Origin: Motiliproteus sp036960175
GTDB taxonomy: Bacteria; Pseudomonadota; Gammaproteobacteria; Pseudomonadales; Balneatricaceae
Reading direction: 5' to 3'
Length of the DNA stretch: 64,000 nt
Assembly: GCA_036960175.1 (NCBI GenBank)
Contig: JBALWH010000005.1
Span: 1 to 64,000, forward strand
Shown: piece by piece, positions 17,648 to 27,656 of the stretch
How the letters are laid out: every line of letters starts with the position of its first letter
How positions within the stretch are numbered: the stretch's first letter is position 1
Notes under the pieces: generated by a model
What the model saw: the letters and a program-made list of their open reading frames with translations, nothing else
What the model was told of the DNA's origin: nothing
Database searches by the model: none
Made by a program: the position numbers and the translations under genes

Positions 17648-18263
17648 TTAAAACCTTTAATCGATCATATTGACTGCTGGCCGCGATATAGAGATAACCA
17701 TCCAAACAGTTAAAGTGTTTCACTAAATCATCTTCGACATTTGCCCGAAAAGGAGGTTTTCTAAGATGAGCATGCGTCACAAACCAGCGTTTCGCATCCT
17801 TCCACTCGGAAAGGAAGTTACCCGGGATCTTGTCTTTATCTGAATAGTCGAGGAATGTACTGAAAAAAAGCTCATTCGCTTTCGAACTTCTTATCCGACC
17901 AGACTTGTGATCGTCAATCAGCTTAGAGATTCTTTGACACAGTTGGACAGGTATTAGGTGACCATTTTCAACCACTTCTGGCGACAGGTCATCACTGAAC
18001 CGCCATTCATCCTGCCAATCGTTCTGTATATTGTCGATATGCTCCGGATATTGAACCCGTCCAGATGAAACCCCTGAGACTGTCGATGCAAGAATATTCA
18101 TTAAGTCCCTGCCAGCATGGGCTACAAACGAGATGTATCCTGCCGGTTTTTGGCTTAAGAGTATTGCAGCCCCCTGATAGGCGTCGGCAAACACAGGCAG
18201 ATTGAGATCATCATGCAACCATTCATAGACTCTCTGTTGTTCTTTTTTCAGTGCCATACCCAT
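17622..18263 (-). CDS. Unrecognised 213-aa protein, first gene of an accessory pair
   Basis: A helical, soluble protein of 213 residues from ATG 18263; ATG 18257 is also possible and neither has a clear ribosome site. Conserved-looking stretches are SFVAHAGRDLMNIL near 45-60 and RWFVTHAHLRKPPF near 162-175, the latter with two histidines. I do not recognise the family and see no proven catalytic motif. It is the promoter-proximal gene and its 3' end overlaps the 968-aa gene, so the two products are likely made together and may form a complex. Confidence 0.7.
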   Translation of the reverse strand: MGMALKKEQQRVYEWLHDDLNLPVFADAYQGAAILLSQKPAGYISFVAHAGRDLMNILASTVSGVSSGRVQYPEHIDNIQNDWQDEWRFSDDLSPEVVENGHLIPVQLCQRISKLIDDHKSGRIRSSKANELFFSTFLDYSDKDKIPGNFLSEWKDAKRWFVTHAHLRKPPFRANVEDDLVKHFNCLDGYLYIAASSQYDRLKVLNEILDATN

Positions 18264-18266
18264 CAA

Positions 18267-18712
18267 TAGCTAAACACCCAAGTTTAGTCGTTCACCACTT
18301 TAGCCAGGAGCTAGACGCGGAGTTGAGTGAAAATCGGTTATTTCCATATTCTAGACAAGGACCATCAGGTTAAACACACTCCCTGCAGGGCAGTACTGTG
18401 AAGTCCCAGATGAGCAACTGTTTACAAGCAGCGAACTTGTATTCGTGAGCAAAATTCTACCATAGGATTTCAGTTTTTCACTCCTATGTGGTCGTATCGT
18501 TCAAATCCTGTTTTTGGAACGTTACATCAGCAACTTTCGAGTTGCTACTGTACAACCAATACGTTGGACGCATTGAATAAACCACTAGCATTATCATCAA
18601 CGGAAAAACCAAGTTATAAATCACCCACAGTCCGGCAGGGTCCAAAACCGCCCGTGACAACTTTCCTTTCATCCATATATCAAACCTTCAGATATCAGCT
18701 CTGGAGGTTTTC
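18267..18712. other. 445-bp gap without a gene
   Basis: Lies between the divergent 214-aa gene and the integrase remnant and must hold promoters for both; no convincing -35/-10 pair is visible. At 18529-18546 AGCAACT and AGTTGCT form a 7-bp stem closed by a TTCG tetraloop, a very stable RNA hairpin without a T-tract. GGAGG eight bases before 18713 is the ribosome site of the integrase remnant. Confidence 0.5.
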
Positions 18713-19498
18713 ATGATCAAGAAATTCAAATTCACCGACCAGCGCATCAGAGCGCTACCCGCCAACGATCCTGACTCGGCCTCTACTGAACTAGAGGTTT
18801 CCGACACCGAAGTGATCGGGCTGAAATGCCTATGTGGTAAGTCCGGCAGCAAACGCTGGTTGCTGCGTTACACGTTCGAGTCCCGTAAGCGAGCAATCGC
18901 AATCGGTCGTTATCCTGACGTCGATTTGGTCACCGCTCGCAAGGTCCCCCGGAAGCATAAGAACCAGATCGCTGAAGGTATAGACCCCAAGTCAGCTAAA
19001 GAAGAACGTAAAGCCTTACCGACGATCAGTAAGTTCTTCTGGAGCCACTATGACCCCCATATCCAGCGCAGTAAGAGATCCTGGGAACTCGACATTCAAC
19101 GCTTTCGCCTTTACGTCGAACCTAGCCTGGGTTCGATTCGTTACCGTGATCTAAAAGCGATGGACGTGCAGAACATGCAGAACATGCAGAATTTTCTGCT
19201 CAACTCATACAGACGGACTAAAAACCTTCAACCCAGTACCTGTAACCGGGCACTGGCGTTGTTGAAGACCATGGGCAACTACGCCTACCGACTCGACATC
19301 ATCCCCAGTAATGAAGCGATGAAGATTCGTCTGTTAAAGGAGGACAACATTCGGATGATCGGTACCAGTGATAATGGACACCAAAATAAGCCTGTGCGGA
19401 TGCTGTGCTCGCAGCAAACTATCGCTAGCTACGGATATCTATTGATCGACAACACAGCGTACAGATATGTCCGTGAGCATCCAGTGATAACCATATAA
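18713..19498 (+). pseudogene. Truncated P4-type tyrosine integrase
   Basis: The first about 218 residues match the N-terminal part of P4-type integrases. There is an arm-binding DUF4102-like domain (RYTFESRKRAIAIGRYPDVDL, then a typical VTARK stretch) and a core-binding helical domain (residues 110-218). After IRLLKEDNIRM the sequence leaves the family and stops at 261 residues, where about 400 are normal. The whole catalytic domain with Arg, Lys, His-x-x-Arg and Tyr is missing, so it cannot recombine. A good GGAGG precedes the ATG. It is the relic of a second element next to the dnd island. Confidence 0.85.
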
Positions 19499-19653
19499 AT
19501 CCAAGGCTATCTAAGACAAGCGTTTCATCAGCCCAACATCACGAAGATTAGCAAACGACCTGATTTCGGCCTCAGTAGGGTCCATTTAAGGTATTAGCGG
19601 TAATGGCGGGAGTTCCGCTGTCGCGAACTTAACGGACATTGCATCCAAGCAAG

Positions 19654-19670
19654 CTACATTAACGATGTAG
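19654..19670. promoter_or_regulatory. Inverted repeat upstream of the MFS exporter
   Basis: CTACAT and ATGTAG are separated by five bases, 62 bp before the MFS start. It may be an operator for a regulator that is not encoded here; no such regulator gene adjoins. Confidence 0.3.
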
Positions 19671-19731
19671 AATGTGAGCGAGGTTTTATGACCGAAACCA
19701 TTAATCAATCCTAAGCGAGCTGGAAGTCGCA

Positions 19732-20949
19732 ATGAATCAATCAAAAAAGCCAACAGGCAGTAAAGAATTTATCTTCCTGATGGCTCTGCTCATGTCGCTA
19801 GTGGCTTTGACGATAGATGTCATGTTGCCGGCCCTGGACCAAATAGGCTCTAGCCTTGAGGTGCTGGACCCCAATGATAATCAACTGGTTATTTCCACTG
19901 TCTTTCTGGGCATGGCCTTTGGATTGATGCTCTATGGGCCTCTGTCGGACTCCTTTGGCAGAAAAAACGCGATTTACCTGGGGATCACTATTTTCCTGAT
20001 CGGTGACCTGATCTCGCTTTATTCCAGCAATTTTACCTTTATGCTGATTGGGCGCATGTGCCAGGGATTCGGCGCTGCCGCATGTCGGGTGGTCACATTA
20101 GCCATGATCAGGGACAAATTCTCAGGCAAGGAAATGGGCCGGGTGATGTCACTCATCATGGTGTTTTTCGTGTTAGTACCTGCAGTGGCTCCTACACTCG
20201 GGCAGGCTATTCTGCTTTTTTCCGACTGGAGAGGTATTTTCTGGCTGCTCTTTGTCGCAGGACTGACGGGCGTTCTGTGGCTGTATTTTCGCCAACCTGA
20301 AACCCTGGTAAAAGAAAAACGTCTCAAATTTTCAAGTTCGACCATTATTTCCGGCATAAAGGAAACATTAACAAATCAAGTTGCCCGTTTTTACATGTTC
20401 GCCGCAGGAATCATATTCGGGTCGTTCGTTGGTTATTTGAGTTCTGCTCAGCAGATTTTGCAAATTCAGTACGAACTGGGTGAAACGTTTTCCCTGTACT
20501 TCGGGGCGTTGGCGATTGGACTGTCATCGTTGGTTAACTCGACCCTGGTTATGCGCTTTCGTATGGAGTCTCTGTGTTTTGCTGCTCTGGGTTTTCTATC
20601 GTTCTCGTCCATCTTGTTCTTTTTTTATGCGCAAGGCCTCACGGGGCACCCGCCATTGTTTGTGTTGATGGGTTATCTTGCGGTTACTTTTTTCTGTTTT
20701 GGTATTCTTTTTGGCAATCTAAACACTCTTGCGATACAGCCCTTAGGCCACATTGCTGGTGTCGCCACGTCTGTGATCAGTTCGGTACAAACGTTGGTGT
20801 CTGTGGCCGTTGGATCAATAATTGGCCAAAGCTACAATGGTACGGTGTTACCCATGGTGTTGGGATTTTTAGTTTGTGGCCTGTGCGCCTTGGGGATATT
20901 GATTTATGTCCGAAAATGCGTAATGGGGTTGCCGAAACCTGTCATTTAG
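19732..20949 (+). CDS. Bcr/CflA-type multidrug MFS exporter
   Basis: A 405-residue inner-membrane protein with about twelve predicted helices. The N-terminal part carries the DHA1 signature of Bcr/CflA drug exporters: a helix ending MLPALDQIG and, in the loop between helices 2 and 3, GPLSDSFGRKN. That loop is the major-facilitator motif A. Helix 4/5 shows a conserved Arg in GRMCQGFGAAACRVV. Such proteins expel drugs or dipeptides in exchange for protons; the substrate cannot be told. GGAAG five bases before the ATG supports this start. It stands alone, with no regulator beside it. Confidence 0.85.
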   Translation: MNQSKKPTGSKEFIFLMALLMSLVALTIDVMLPALDQIGSSLEVLDPNDNQLVISTVFLGMAFGLMLYGPLSDSFGRKNAIYLGITIFLIGDLISLYSSNFTFMLIGRMCQGFGAAACRVVTLAMIRDKFSGKEMGRVMSLIMVFFVLVPAVAPTLGQAILLFSDWRGIFWLLFVAGLTGVLWLYFRQPETLVKEKRLKFSSSTIISGIKETLTNQVARFYMFAAGIIFGSFVGYLSSAQQILQIQYELGETFSLYFGALAIGLSSLVNSTLVMRFRMESLCFAALGFLSFSSILFFFYAQGLTGHPPLFVLMGYLAVTFFCFGILFGNLNTLAIQPLGHIAGVATSVISSVQTLVSVAVGSIIGQSYNGTVLPMVLGFLVCGLCALGILIYVRKCVMGLPKPVI

Positions 20950-21249
20950 TTTCCTTTTTACGGGCGCCAAAAGCAGAGGTTAAGCCGCTAGCCGCGGACC
21001 AGGTTTACCGATTCCCGTGCCCAGTCTGGCATAGCCACTGACATGGCCGTTTCCGCAGACGTCCATGCGGGGAAATCCCATTAATTTATTAAAGCTATCT
21101 TCTGATCGTTGATGCTCCTGTTGCGCTAAAGTTGATCGCAGTAGGGAATGACTGCTGCTCGTGAATTACCGGAAACAAAACTCAGCCTTGTATAACTGAA
21201 GATATCCCTACAAAATTGACTCTCTTTTCGTCGTCGCGGCAGGCTTAAC
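20950..21249. other. 300-bp gap without a gene
   Basis: Between the MFS and LysE-family genes. I see no convincing ORF, RNA gene, terminator or promoter in it; it separates two monocistronic exporters. Confidence 0.4.
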
Positions 21250-21882
21250 ATGTTCGATCATTTTCTCTGGTTACCTTTTCTGTTGGCGATCACTGCCCTA
21301 ACGCTGACGCCCGGGGTGGATACCTTGCTGGTGATGCGCAATGCTACTCGTGGCGGCAACCGAGATGGTCTGTTAACCAGCCTGGGAATCGGCCTGGGAC
21401 TGTTCGTTCACGCTACTGTTTCGGCGGCAGGGTTGTCGGTAATTTTGCTCGGCTCTGCGGAGCTGTTTATCCTGCTCAAACTTGCCGGAGCCGCCTATTT
21501 AATCTGGCTCGGCATTCAGAGCCTACGCTCGGCGATCCAGCGCCGTAACCTGCCTTTAGACCAACCCGTTACGACCGGCGCTACCCCCGCCAGGACGTCG
21601 TTACGCGAAGGGCTGCTTTCGAACGTTCTTAACCCCAAACCCATCATCTTCTATATGGCGTTTCTACCGCAGTTTATTGACCCTTCTTATTCTGCACTGC
21701 CGCAGGCGCTTATGATGGCAGGCGTCCACTTTGTTATCGGTATGTTATGGGGGGGAACACTGACATTGATGGTTAGCCGCGCTCGACTGTGGCTGCGGAA
21801 GCCCGCTGTAGGCCAGGTAATGGACAGCGTGGCCGGATTGTTATTGGTTGGATTTGGAACGAAGCTAGCGACGTCTCAATAG
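21250..21882 (+). CDS. LysE/RhtB-family exporter
   Basis: A 210-residue inner-membrane protein of the length usual for the family, with about six hydrophobic helices. The N-terminal ALTLTPGVDTLLVMRNA holds the conserved TPG-x-D/N loop of LysE transporters. The middle GLLSNVLNPKPIIFYMAFLPQF is the second family signature. These proteins export amino acids such as homoserine, threonine or lysine; the substrate is unknown here. No clear Shine-Dalgarno sequence is visible before ATG 21250. It appears to be monocistronic. Confidence 0.9.
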   Translation: MFDHFLWLPFLLAITALTLTPGVDTLLVMRNATRGGNRDGLLTSLGIGLGLFVHATVSAAGLSVILLGSAELFILLKLAGAAYLIWLGIQSLRSAIQRRNLPLDQPVTTGATPARTSLREGLLSNVLNPKPIIFYMAFLPQFIDPSYSALPQALMMAGVHFVIGMLWGGTLTLMVSRARLWLRKPAVGQVMDSVAGLLLVGFGTKLATSQ

Positions 21883-21995
21883 GCATTTCATGGATATGTT
21901 CAACATCCAATTAAGTCGCTGACAGAGGCTAGCGCAAAAGAGGATCGTTTCTGTTAATCCTTCAATAGCCTAATGAGTGCCTGTAGACTTTCACC

Positions 21996-22774
21996 ATGTT
22001 TGACGCCCCCACTATTTTCATCATTGCTGCAACCTTCCTCCTTGCTGGCTCGGTCAAGGGTATCACGGGCCTGGGGCTGCCAACGGTGAGCCTCGCGCTT
22101 TTAACCGTCGCTATCGATATGCCGACAGCCATGGCGCTCCTGCTGGTTCCGTCATTTGCTACTAATCTCTGGCAGGCCGTTGTCGGCGGTAACGGACACG
22201 AAGTTCTGGTCAGGATATGGCCTTTTAAATTAGCGGCTACCGCCACGGTATGGCTAGGCTAGGCGCGATGGCTTTAGTCCGCGCTGATCTGTCGTTGTTA
22301 TCGGCGGTGCTTGACGGCCTGCTCATCGCCTACTCCACGATTAATTTGGCAGGATTTAGATTTCAACTTTCCACGCAATAGCAACGGTGGGCTGGCCCTT
22401 TACTGGGATCAGTGAACGGCATACTTACGGGGATGGCGGGGTCTTTTGTTATACCTGGAGTCATGTACTTACAAGCAATCGGCTTAACACGGGATGCGCT
22501 CATTCAGGCGATGGGAATGCTGTTCACCGCCTCTACCCTAGCGCTTGCCGTATCGCTGCAGAACAACAGCCTACTATCCATCGAGCTTGGTGCTTTTTCT
22601 GCATTCGCTTTGATTCCAGCAATTATTGGAATGGTATTGGGTCAAAAAATCCGAAAGAAGCTGTCAGAGCGGTTTTTCAAACGGGTATTCTTTCTCTCGC
22701 TCTTGGTCTTAGGGATCTACATTGTAGTGCCGCTAGGCGGTTATTCGTCATCCTCTGTATCGACATTGGGATGA
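21996..22774 (+). pseudogene. TauE/SafE-type permease, frameshifted and with an internal stop
   Basis: Three pieces of one TSUP-family membrane protein follow each other. Frame 1 runs 21996-22262 (GSVKGITGLGLPTVSLALL is the typical first repeat) to a TAG. The sequence then goes on in another frame (ALVRADLSLLSAVLDG...) after a shift near 22260, and meets an in-frame TAG at 22379-22381. It continues as GPLLGSVNGILTGMAG and the second repeat to 22774. Two independent lesions show that it is dead. Its 3' end overlaps the convergent kinase gene by 34 bp. TSUP proteins carry sulfite, sulfonates or other organic anions. Confidence 0.85.
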
Positions 22775-24003
22775 ATAGGAATAGTCACCCGAAACGAAGA
22801 CCCCTTACCCACTTCACTGCTCACTTCGATCTGGCCCTGATGTTTTTCCACGATGCCATAGGCGATGGAAAGCCCAAGCCCGGTGCCTTTGCCTACTTTT
22901 TTGGTGGTAAAGAATGGATCAAAGATACGATTGAGGTGTTCGGTATCGATGCCTTTACCGTTATCGGTGACTTCGACCCAAACATCGCTGCCTTGAGTTC
23001 CGGTGCGAAGGGTTATGGTACCTTTCCCTTCAATCGCATGGGAGGCATTGACCAGCAGATTCAGAAACACCTGACCGAGCTGCGACGGCCGGCAGGTGAC
23101 GAGCGGTAATTCGCCATACTCCTTAACCAGCTCAACATGATATTTCAGTTCGTTCCAGACAATATTGATAGTGCTATCCAAGCACTGGTGCAGATCAATT
23201 TCTTCCCTGTCGACTTTATCGATGCGGGAGAAATCTTTAAGGTTGTGAACGATCTCTTTAACCCGCCTCAACCCCTCACTAGATTCCTTGATGATGGAGG
23301 ACAGGTCTTCCTTCAGGTAGTCGATATCCAGGTGTTTATACTGATCGGCAATACGCTGTCGGATCTCTTCTAGGTCGCTGCCCTCCAACTGAACACAAGC
23401 ATCGACAAACTGGAAGATATCGCCAATATAATCATTCAGGGTATTGAGATTAGAATTGACATAGCCCACCGGGTTGTTGATTTCATGAGCGACACCCGCC
23501 GTCAGCTGACCGATCGCCGCCATTTTTTCTGATTGCAGTAACTGGTCATGGGCTTCGTCCAGCGTTTTTATCCGCCGCGCCAGCTCCGCTTCCAGGTAGT
23601 CATTCTTATCATGCAGGAAATCACGAGCCTGCTTCAGCATCAACTGAGCCTTCACCCGCGCTAATAATATCGATGGATTGATGGGTTTGGTTATATAATC
23701 CACCGCACCTAGCTCCAACCCTTTGGTTTCGTCCTCGGCAGATTCGGTGACGGTCACAAAAATAACCGGGATATCCCGGGTAGCGGGGTCGGCTTTCAGA
23801 CGATTCAGCACTGCATAGCCGTCCATTTCAGGCATCAGCACATCCAACAGAATCAGATCCGGGCGGGTCTCACTGGCAGCCACCAGCAATGCCCGAGAGC
23901 CAGAATTAGCGGCTAGAACCTGATAATAAGGAGAAAGCACCTTGCTGATTGACGCCAGAATGGCGGGTTCATCGTCAACAATGAGTACTGTTATATCTCT
24001 CAT
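22741..24003 (-). CDS. Receiver-histidine kinase protein
   Basis: A 420-residue soluble protein. Residues 1-120 are a receiver with phospho-acceptor Asp near 54 (LILLDVLMPEMDG) and Lys in YITKPI. A coiled segment follows, then a HisKA-like domain with His near 170 (AHEINNPVGYVNSNL) and a GHKL ATPase with N, G1 (DNGKGID) and G2 (GKGTGLGLS) boxes. It lacks an input or DNA-binding domain, so it receives a phosphate and then acts as a kinase or phosphatase on a partner. It is the last gene of the five-gene signalling cluster, 65 bp after the Cache kinase. Confidence 0.9.
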   Translation of the reverse strand: MRDITVLIVDDEPAILASISKVLSPYYQVLAANSGSRALLVAASETRPDLILLDVLMPEMDGYAVLNRLKADPATRDIPVIFVTVTESAEDETKGLELGAVDYITKPINPSILLARVKAQLMLKQARDFLHDKNDYLEAELARRIKTLDEAHDQLLQSEKMAAIGQLTAGVAHEINNPVGYVNSNLNTLNDYIGDIFQFVDACVQLEGSDLEEIRQRIADQYKHLDIDYLKEDLSSIIKESSEGLRRVKEIVHNLKDFSRIDKVDREEIDLHQCLDSTINIVWNELKYHVELVKEYGELPLVTCRPSQLGQVFLNLLVNASHAIEGKGTITLRTGTQGSDVWVEVTDNGKGIDTEHLNRIFDPFFTTKKVGKGTGLGLSIAYGIVEKHQGQIEVSSEVGKGSSFRVTIPIHPNVDTEDDE

Positions 24004-24068
24004 CCCTTAACTATTTCCTTTTGTTTCATAAGGATATTGTATGCACAAATACACACTTGTTATTAATA

Positions 24069-27000
24069 TTAGGCCTCATTATCCGTATCTTCTTCAATGC
24101 TGACCGCGCCGTTATCAAGTCCCGATTCAGGTTCACAAAGAGCGTCCAGTATCAGCAGCGCACGGGGATACTCAAAGACGTCTATTTGTTGCCTCAACAG
24201 CTCGATCTCGGCACCGAAACTGAGCTGCAATAACCCATGATATTTTTCGATCAGCGCATTAGCTCCGGTGTCTTCGGTGGCCAGAAAGGCCCTCAGTTCA
24301 GCCACCACCTGCCGGGTTTTCTGGGGGTTATTGCTTGGCTGCAATACGGTTGCTTCCGGCAAGGACAGTCGCTGCAAACCGCGGTGGAGATGTAGTTGCT
24401 CAGCCCGCAGCAGCTCACTCAGCCGTAGCAGCTTTTGGCTGCCAACAACATCGTCCTTCGCCATCTCACGCAAATAACTTTCTAGGGCCGCCGCCGCTTG
24501 CTGCACGCCCGGCAACCCCAAGGAACCCGCCACCCCCTTCAGGGTGTGACAGATACGCCGTGCTAGCTCGAGTTCACCGGTTCCCGCATGGGCTTCCAAT
24601 TTGGCAACATCCTCGCCGTGGCTATCATCAAAATGCCACAGAAACCGCAGATAGCTCTGTACATTGCCCTGCATATTACGCAACCCAACCCTGGTATCCA
24701 GGCCATCCATAGCCTCCAACTGGGCAACCACAGCGCGATCCTCAGGCGTCAAGTCTGTCGCTGCAAGCAACGGTTCTGACCGAGTCGGGGATGGTAACCA
24801 CTTGGCCAAAATGGAAAACATATTGTCGGGATCGACAGGCTTTGCCACAAAGCCATTCATACCTGCTTTATCACAGGCGCGACGATCATCGTCATAGACG
24901 TTGGCGGTCATCGCCAGGATAGGTAAATCCCGATATTCCGAATGGGAACGAATCAACCGAGTCGCCTCCAATCCATCCATCTCTGGCATCTGCAGATCCA
25001 TCAAGATCAGGTCGTAACCGCTAGCCTTTATCGCACTGATGGCCTGGCGTCCATTTTCGGCACAATCTACCCGCAGTCCGACACTCTGCAGCAGCTCCGT
25101 TGCCAGCTCCCTGTTAATCGCATTGTCCTCCACCAACAGAATGCGTGAGCCATTAAACTGAAGTCCGGCTCCCGCTTTACTCTTTGGCTCAGCAGAAACC
25201 TGGCCATCCGTACTGGACTGCCCGACCATCAACCGCGCCGTGAACCAAAAACAACTGCCTTCTCCAATTCGGCTTTCGACCCCCACATCGCCCCCCATCA
25301 GCTGCGCCAGACGTCGGTTAATCGCCAGACCTAAACCGGAGCCACCGTATCGCCGAGTAGTGGACGCGTCTACCTGCTGAAAGGCTTGAAATAGGATGCC
25401 GAGCTTTTCAGGGGCAATTCCAATGCCGCTATCTTGCACAGCAAACTTAACCAGAACCTGACCGTCCTGCTGTTCCAGTAATTTTACGGTTAAGGATATA
25501 GCGCCAGCTTCGGTGAATTTGATCGCGTTGCCGACATAATTCAGCAACGCCTGGCGCAGCCGAGTGGGGTCGCCGCGCAGCCAGACGGGAACGCCATCAC
25601 TATCGGTTGTAAAACAGATTCCTTTATCAAGCATTTGCTGGCCCAGCAAAGAACCAATTTGGTTTAGCATGGCTTGCAGATTGAAATCCGATTGCTCCAG
25701 GGTCAACTTACCGGCTTCGATTTTAGACAGATCCAGAATGTCATTAATGATCGTCAACAGGTGACTCGCTGAAGCCTCAATTTTATCCACTCGGTCCAAC
25801 TGCTCCGAACTGGCCTCGGCACGACGCAACAGATGAGCAAAGCCGATGATAGCATTCATGGGGGTACGTATTTCGTGGCTCATATTGGCCAGGAAAGCAC
25901 TCTTAGCGATGCTGGCAGATTCAGCCCGTTCTCTGGCCTCAGATAACTGACTGGTGCGCTCTTCCACCAGCTCCTGCAGATGAAAACGATACTCATCCAG
26001 CTCAATGGCAAGGCGTTTCTTTTCAGTAATATCCTCTTTTACCGCCACATAGTGACTAAAGGAACCATCGGCCTGCTGCATCGGTGTAATATGAGCAAAT
26101 TCAGTATATTCACTGCCATCTTTACGGCGATTGATAAACTCACCTTTCCAGGGGTTTCCCTGAAGCAACGCGGCCCACATATCAACATAGGTCTGGCGCG
26201 GAGTTTTACCCGATTGCAGCACGCGCGGGTTCTGCCCTATCACCTCATCTTTGCTGTAACCGGTACGCCGGAGAAAAGACGCATTAACGTACTCAATCTC
26301 AGCCTTGGTATTGGTAATAATAATATTTTCCTGACTCTGCTCCACCGCCTGAGCCAATTTTTGCAGCTGTGATTCAGCACGACGGCGCTCCTGCACCTCC
26401 CGTTCCAACTGGTCCCGGGTAATCAACGTTTGCTGCAATTGCTCAACCATGCGGTCAAAGACCTGAGATAACTGGCCAAGCTCATCCGCGCGACGAATCC
26501 CGACTCGATGGCTCAGATCACCCGCACCGACGCTGATCGCGGCCTCATTCAGCAGCCTGATCGGCCGGGCAATACTGGCGGCCACACGCAACGCTATACC
26601 GGCAACCAATACCAGCGCAACCAGCCCGACCGCGAGAATGACTTGCTGCATATTAGCAATGGGAGCAAACACATCCCGCTGACTATTTTCCAAAATTAGA
26701 TGCCAGCTCAATGACTGCCAGCGTTCTCCGCGCACCCCTTTAACCGCTCCCGAGGTTGGGATTCTACTGTTGATCACGGTGGCTACTTTTGCATAGCTAA
26801 GTACCGTGGGCTTGCCACTGCGGAGAGATTTCATCCAATATTGATTATGATTGGCGAACCGCTGCAGTTGTTCTGAACTTATCCCTGATGCTGAATCAAG
26901 TTCAGACCCAGGAAGCAGAGCATCAATGACGATAGAGCCGTCACCACGCATCAACACCAGCCGGTCAATAGCATCTTCCTTATGAGGCAAAATCAGTTCG

Positions 27001-27656
27001 ACAATGTCCAGGACCTTATAGTTAACTTTGAGCACACCAATCACTTGGCCATGATCCAGCACCGGTACCACCACCCCTATGATCACGCTATCAGCACTCT
27101 CGTCATAACCACGGTCGTCAATAAATCGACCATTAGGCCCGGCCGCAAACGACTGATTCCACCACATTTCGTCGGCCTGATCGTAATCCGTCAGACGGCT
27201 CGACATCGCTATGGCAGCCCCTTGGGCATCGGTAACAAATATCTCGCCGTAACGCTCCGGATTCCGCTCCTTGTAGCTGCGCAGATAGTCCGAAACAGGG
27301 TCTGCATAGATCGAATCAGCGAGTGGAGATCTCTTGTTTGTGGCAAGCCACTGCTGATCCAGGCGGTTTATCTGGTTACGAACCTGGGCCTCGTCAAGCC
27401 CCAGATAAGCGCTGTTAGCAGCACGTACCGATGAGACAACCAACGGTTGCGCAGCTATTTGACGTGCGCTCTGCACCCGTTCCTGCAACAGCTCATCAAT
27501 AGCCTCAGCCTTGCTATGGGCCAGGGCTGCGAAGTGAGTGCCTATACCTTCTTGAATTGCGTCCTTGGCAAGCCCCACCAGCAGGGCCTGCACCAACACC
27601 AAAGGCACCAAGGCAATCAGCAGAAACGCCAACAGCAGCTTCTTTTGCATATTCAT
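24069..27656 (-). CDS. Hybrid histidine kinase, Cache-HAMP-PAS-HisKA-REC-HPt
   Basis: A 1195-residue inner-membrane sensor. The first helix (about 7-29) and a second (about 340-362) flank a periplasmic Cache-like region with DSVIIGVVVPV and a repeated alpha/beta pattern. HAMP follows (ARPIRLLNEAA), then PAS (about 445-555, NIIITNTKAEIEYVN), HisKA with His near 592 (MSHEIRTPMNAI) and the ATPase boxes. The receiver has Asp near 885 (LMDLQMPEMDG) and the HPt has His near 1034 (CHTLKGVAGSLG). All relay residues are present. The start overlaps the preceding kinase stop by four bases (ATGA). Confidence 0.92.
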   Translation of the reverse strand: MNMQKKLLLAFLLIALVPLVLVQALLVGLAKDAIQEGIGTHFAALAHSKAEAIDELLQERVQSARQIAAQPLVVSSVRAANSAYLGLDEAQVRNQINRLDQQWLATNKRSPLADSIYADPVSDYLRSYKERNPERYGEIFVTDAQGAAIAMSSRLTDYDQADEMWWNQSFAAGPNGRFIDDRGYDESADSVIIGVVVPVLDHGQVIGVLKVNYKVLDIVELILPHKEDAIDRLVLMRGDGSIVIDALLPGSELDSASGISSEQLQRFANHNQYWMKSLRSGKPTVLSYAKVATVINSRIPTSGAVKGVRGERWQSLSWHLILENSQRDVFAPIANMQQVILAVGLVALVLVAGIALRVAASIARPIRLLNEAAISVGAGDLSHRVGIRRADELGQLSQVFDRMVEQLQQTLITRDQLEREVQERRRAESQLQKLAQAVEQSQENIIITNTKAEIEYVNASFLRRTGYSKDEVIGQNPRVLQSGKTPRQTYVDMWAALLQGNPWKGEFINRRKDGSEYTEFAHITPMQQADGSFSHYVAVKEDITEKKRLAIELDEYRFHLQELVEERTSQLSEARERAESASIAKSAFLANMSHEIRTPMNAIIGFAHLLRRAEASSEQLDRVDKIEASASHLLTIINDILDLSKIEAGKLTLEQSDFNLQAMLNQIGSLLGQQMLDKGICFTTDSDGVPVWLRGDPTRLRQALLNYVGNAIKFTEAGAISLTVKLLEQQDGQVLVKFAVQDSGIGIAPEKLGILFQAFQQVDASTTRRYGGSGLGLAINRRLAQLMGGDVGVESRIGEGSCFWFTARLMVGQSSTDGQVSAEPKSKAGAGLQFNGSRILLVEDNAINRELATELLQSVGLRVDCAENGRQAISAIKASGYDLILMDLQMPEMDGLEATRLIRSHSEYRDLPILAMTANVYDDDRRACDKAGMNGFVAKPVDPDNMFSILAKWLPSPTRSEPLLAATDLTPEDRAVVAQLEAMDGLDTRVGLRNMQGNVQSYLRFLWHFDDSHGEDVAKLEAHAGTGELELARRICHTLKGVAGSLGLPGVQQAAAALESYLREMAKDDVVGSQKLLRLSELLRAEQLHLHRGLQRLSLPEATVLQPSNNPQKTRQVVAELRAFLATEDTGANALIEKYHGLLQLSFGAEIELLRQQIDVFEYPRALLILDALCEPESGLDNGAVSIEEDTDNEA

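Noticed and set aside
20574..21041. A 155-codon + strand ORF overlapping the end of the MFS gene
   Set aside because: It is a Cys/Trp-rich out-of-frame reading of membrane-helix codons.
22387..23109. A 240-codon + strand ORF over the permease remnant and kinase end
   Set aside because: It is out of frame with the permease and antisense to the receiver-kinase; no family resemblance.
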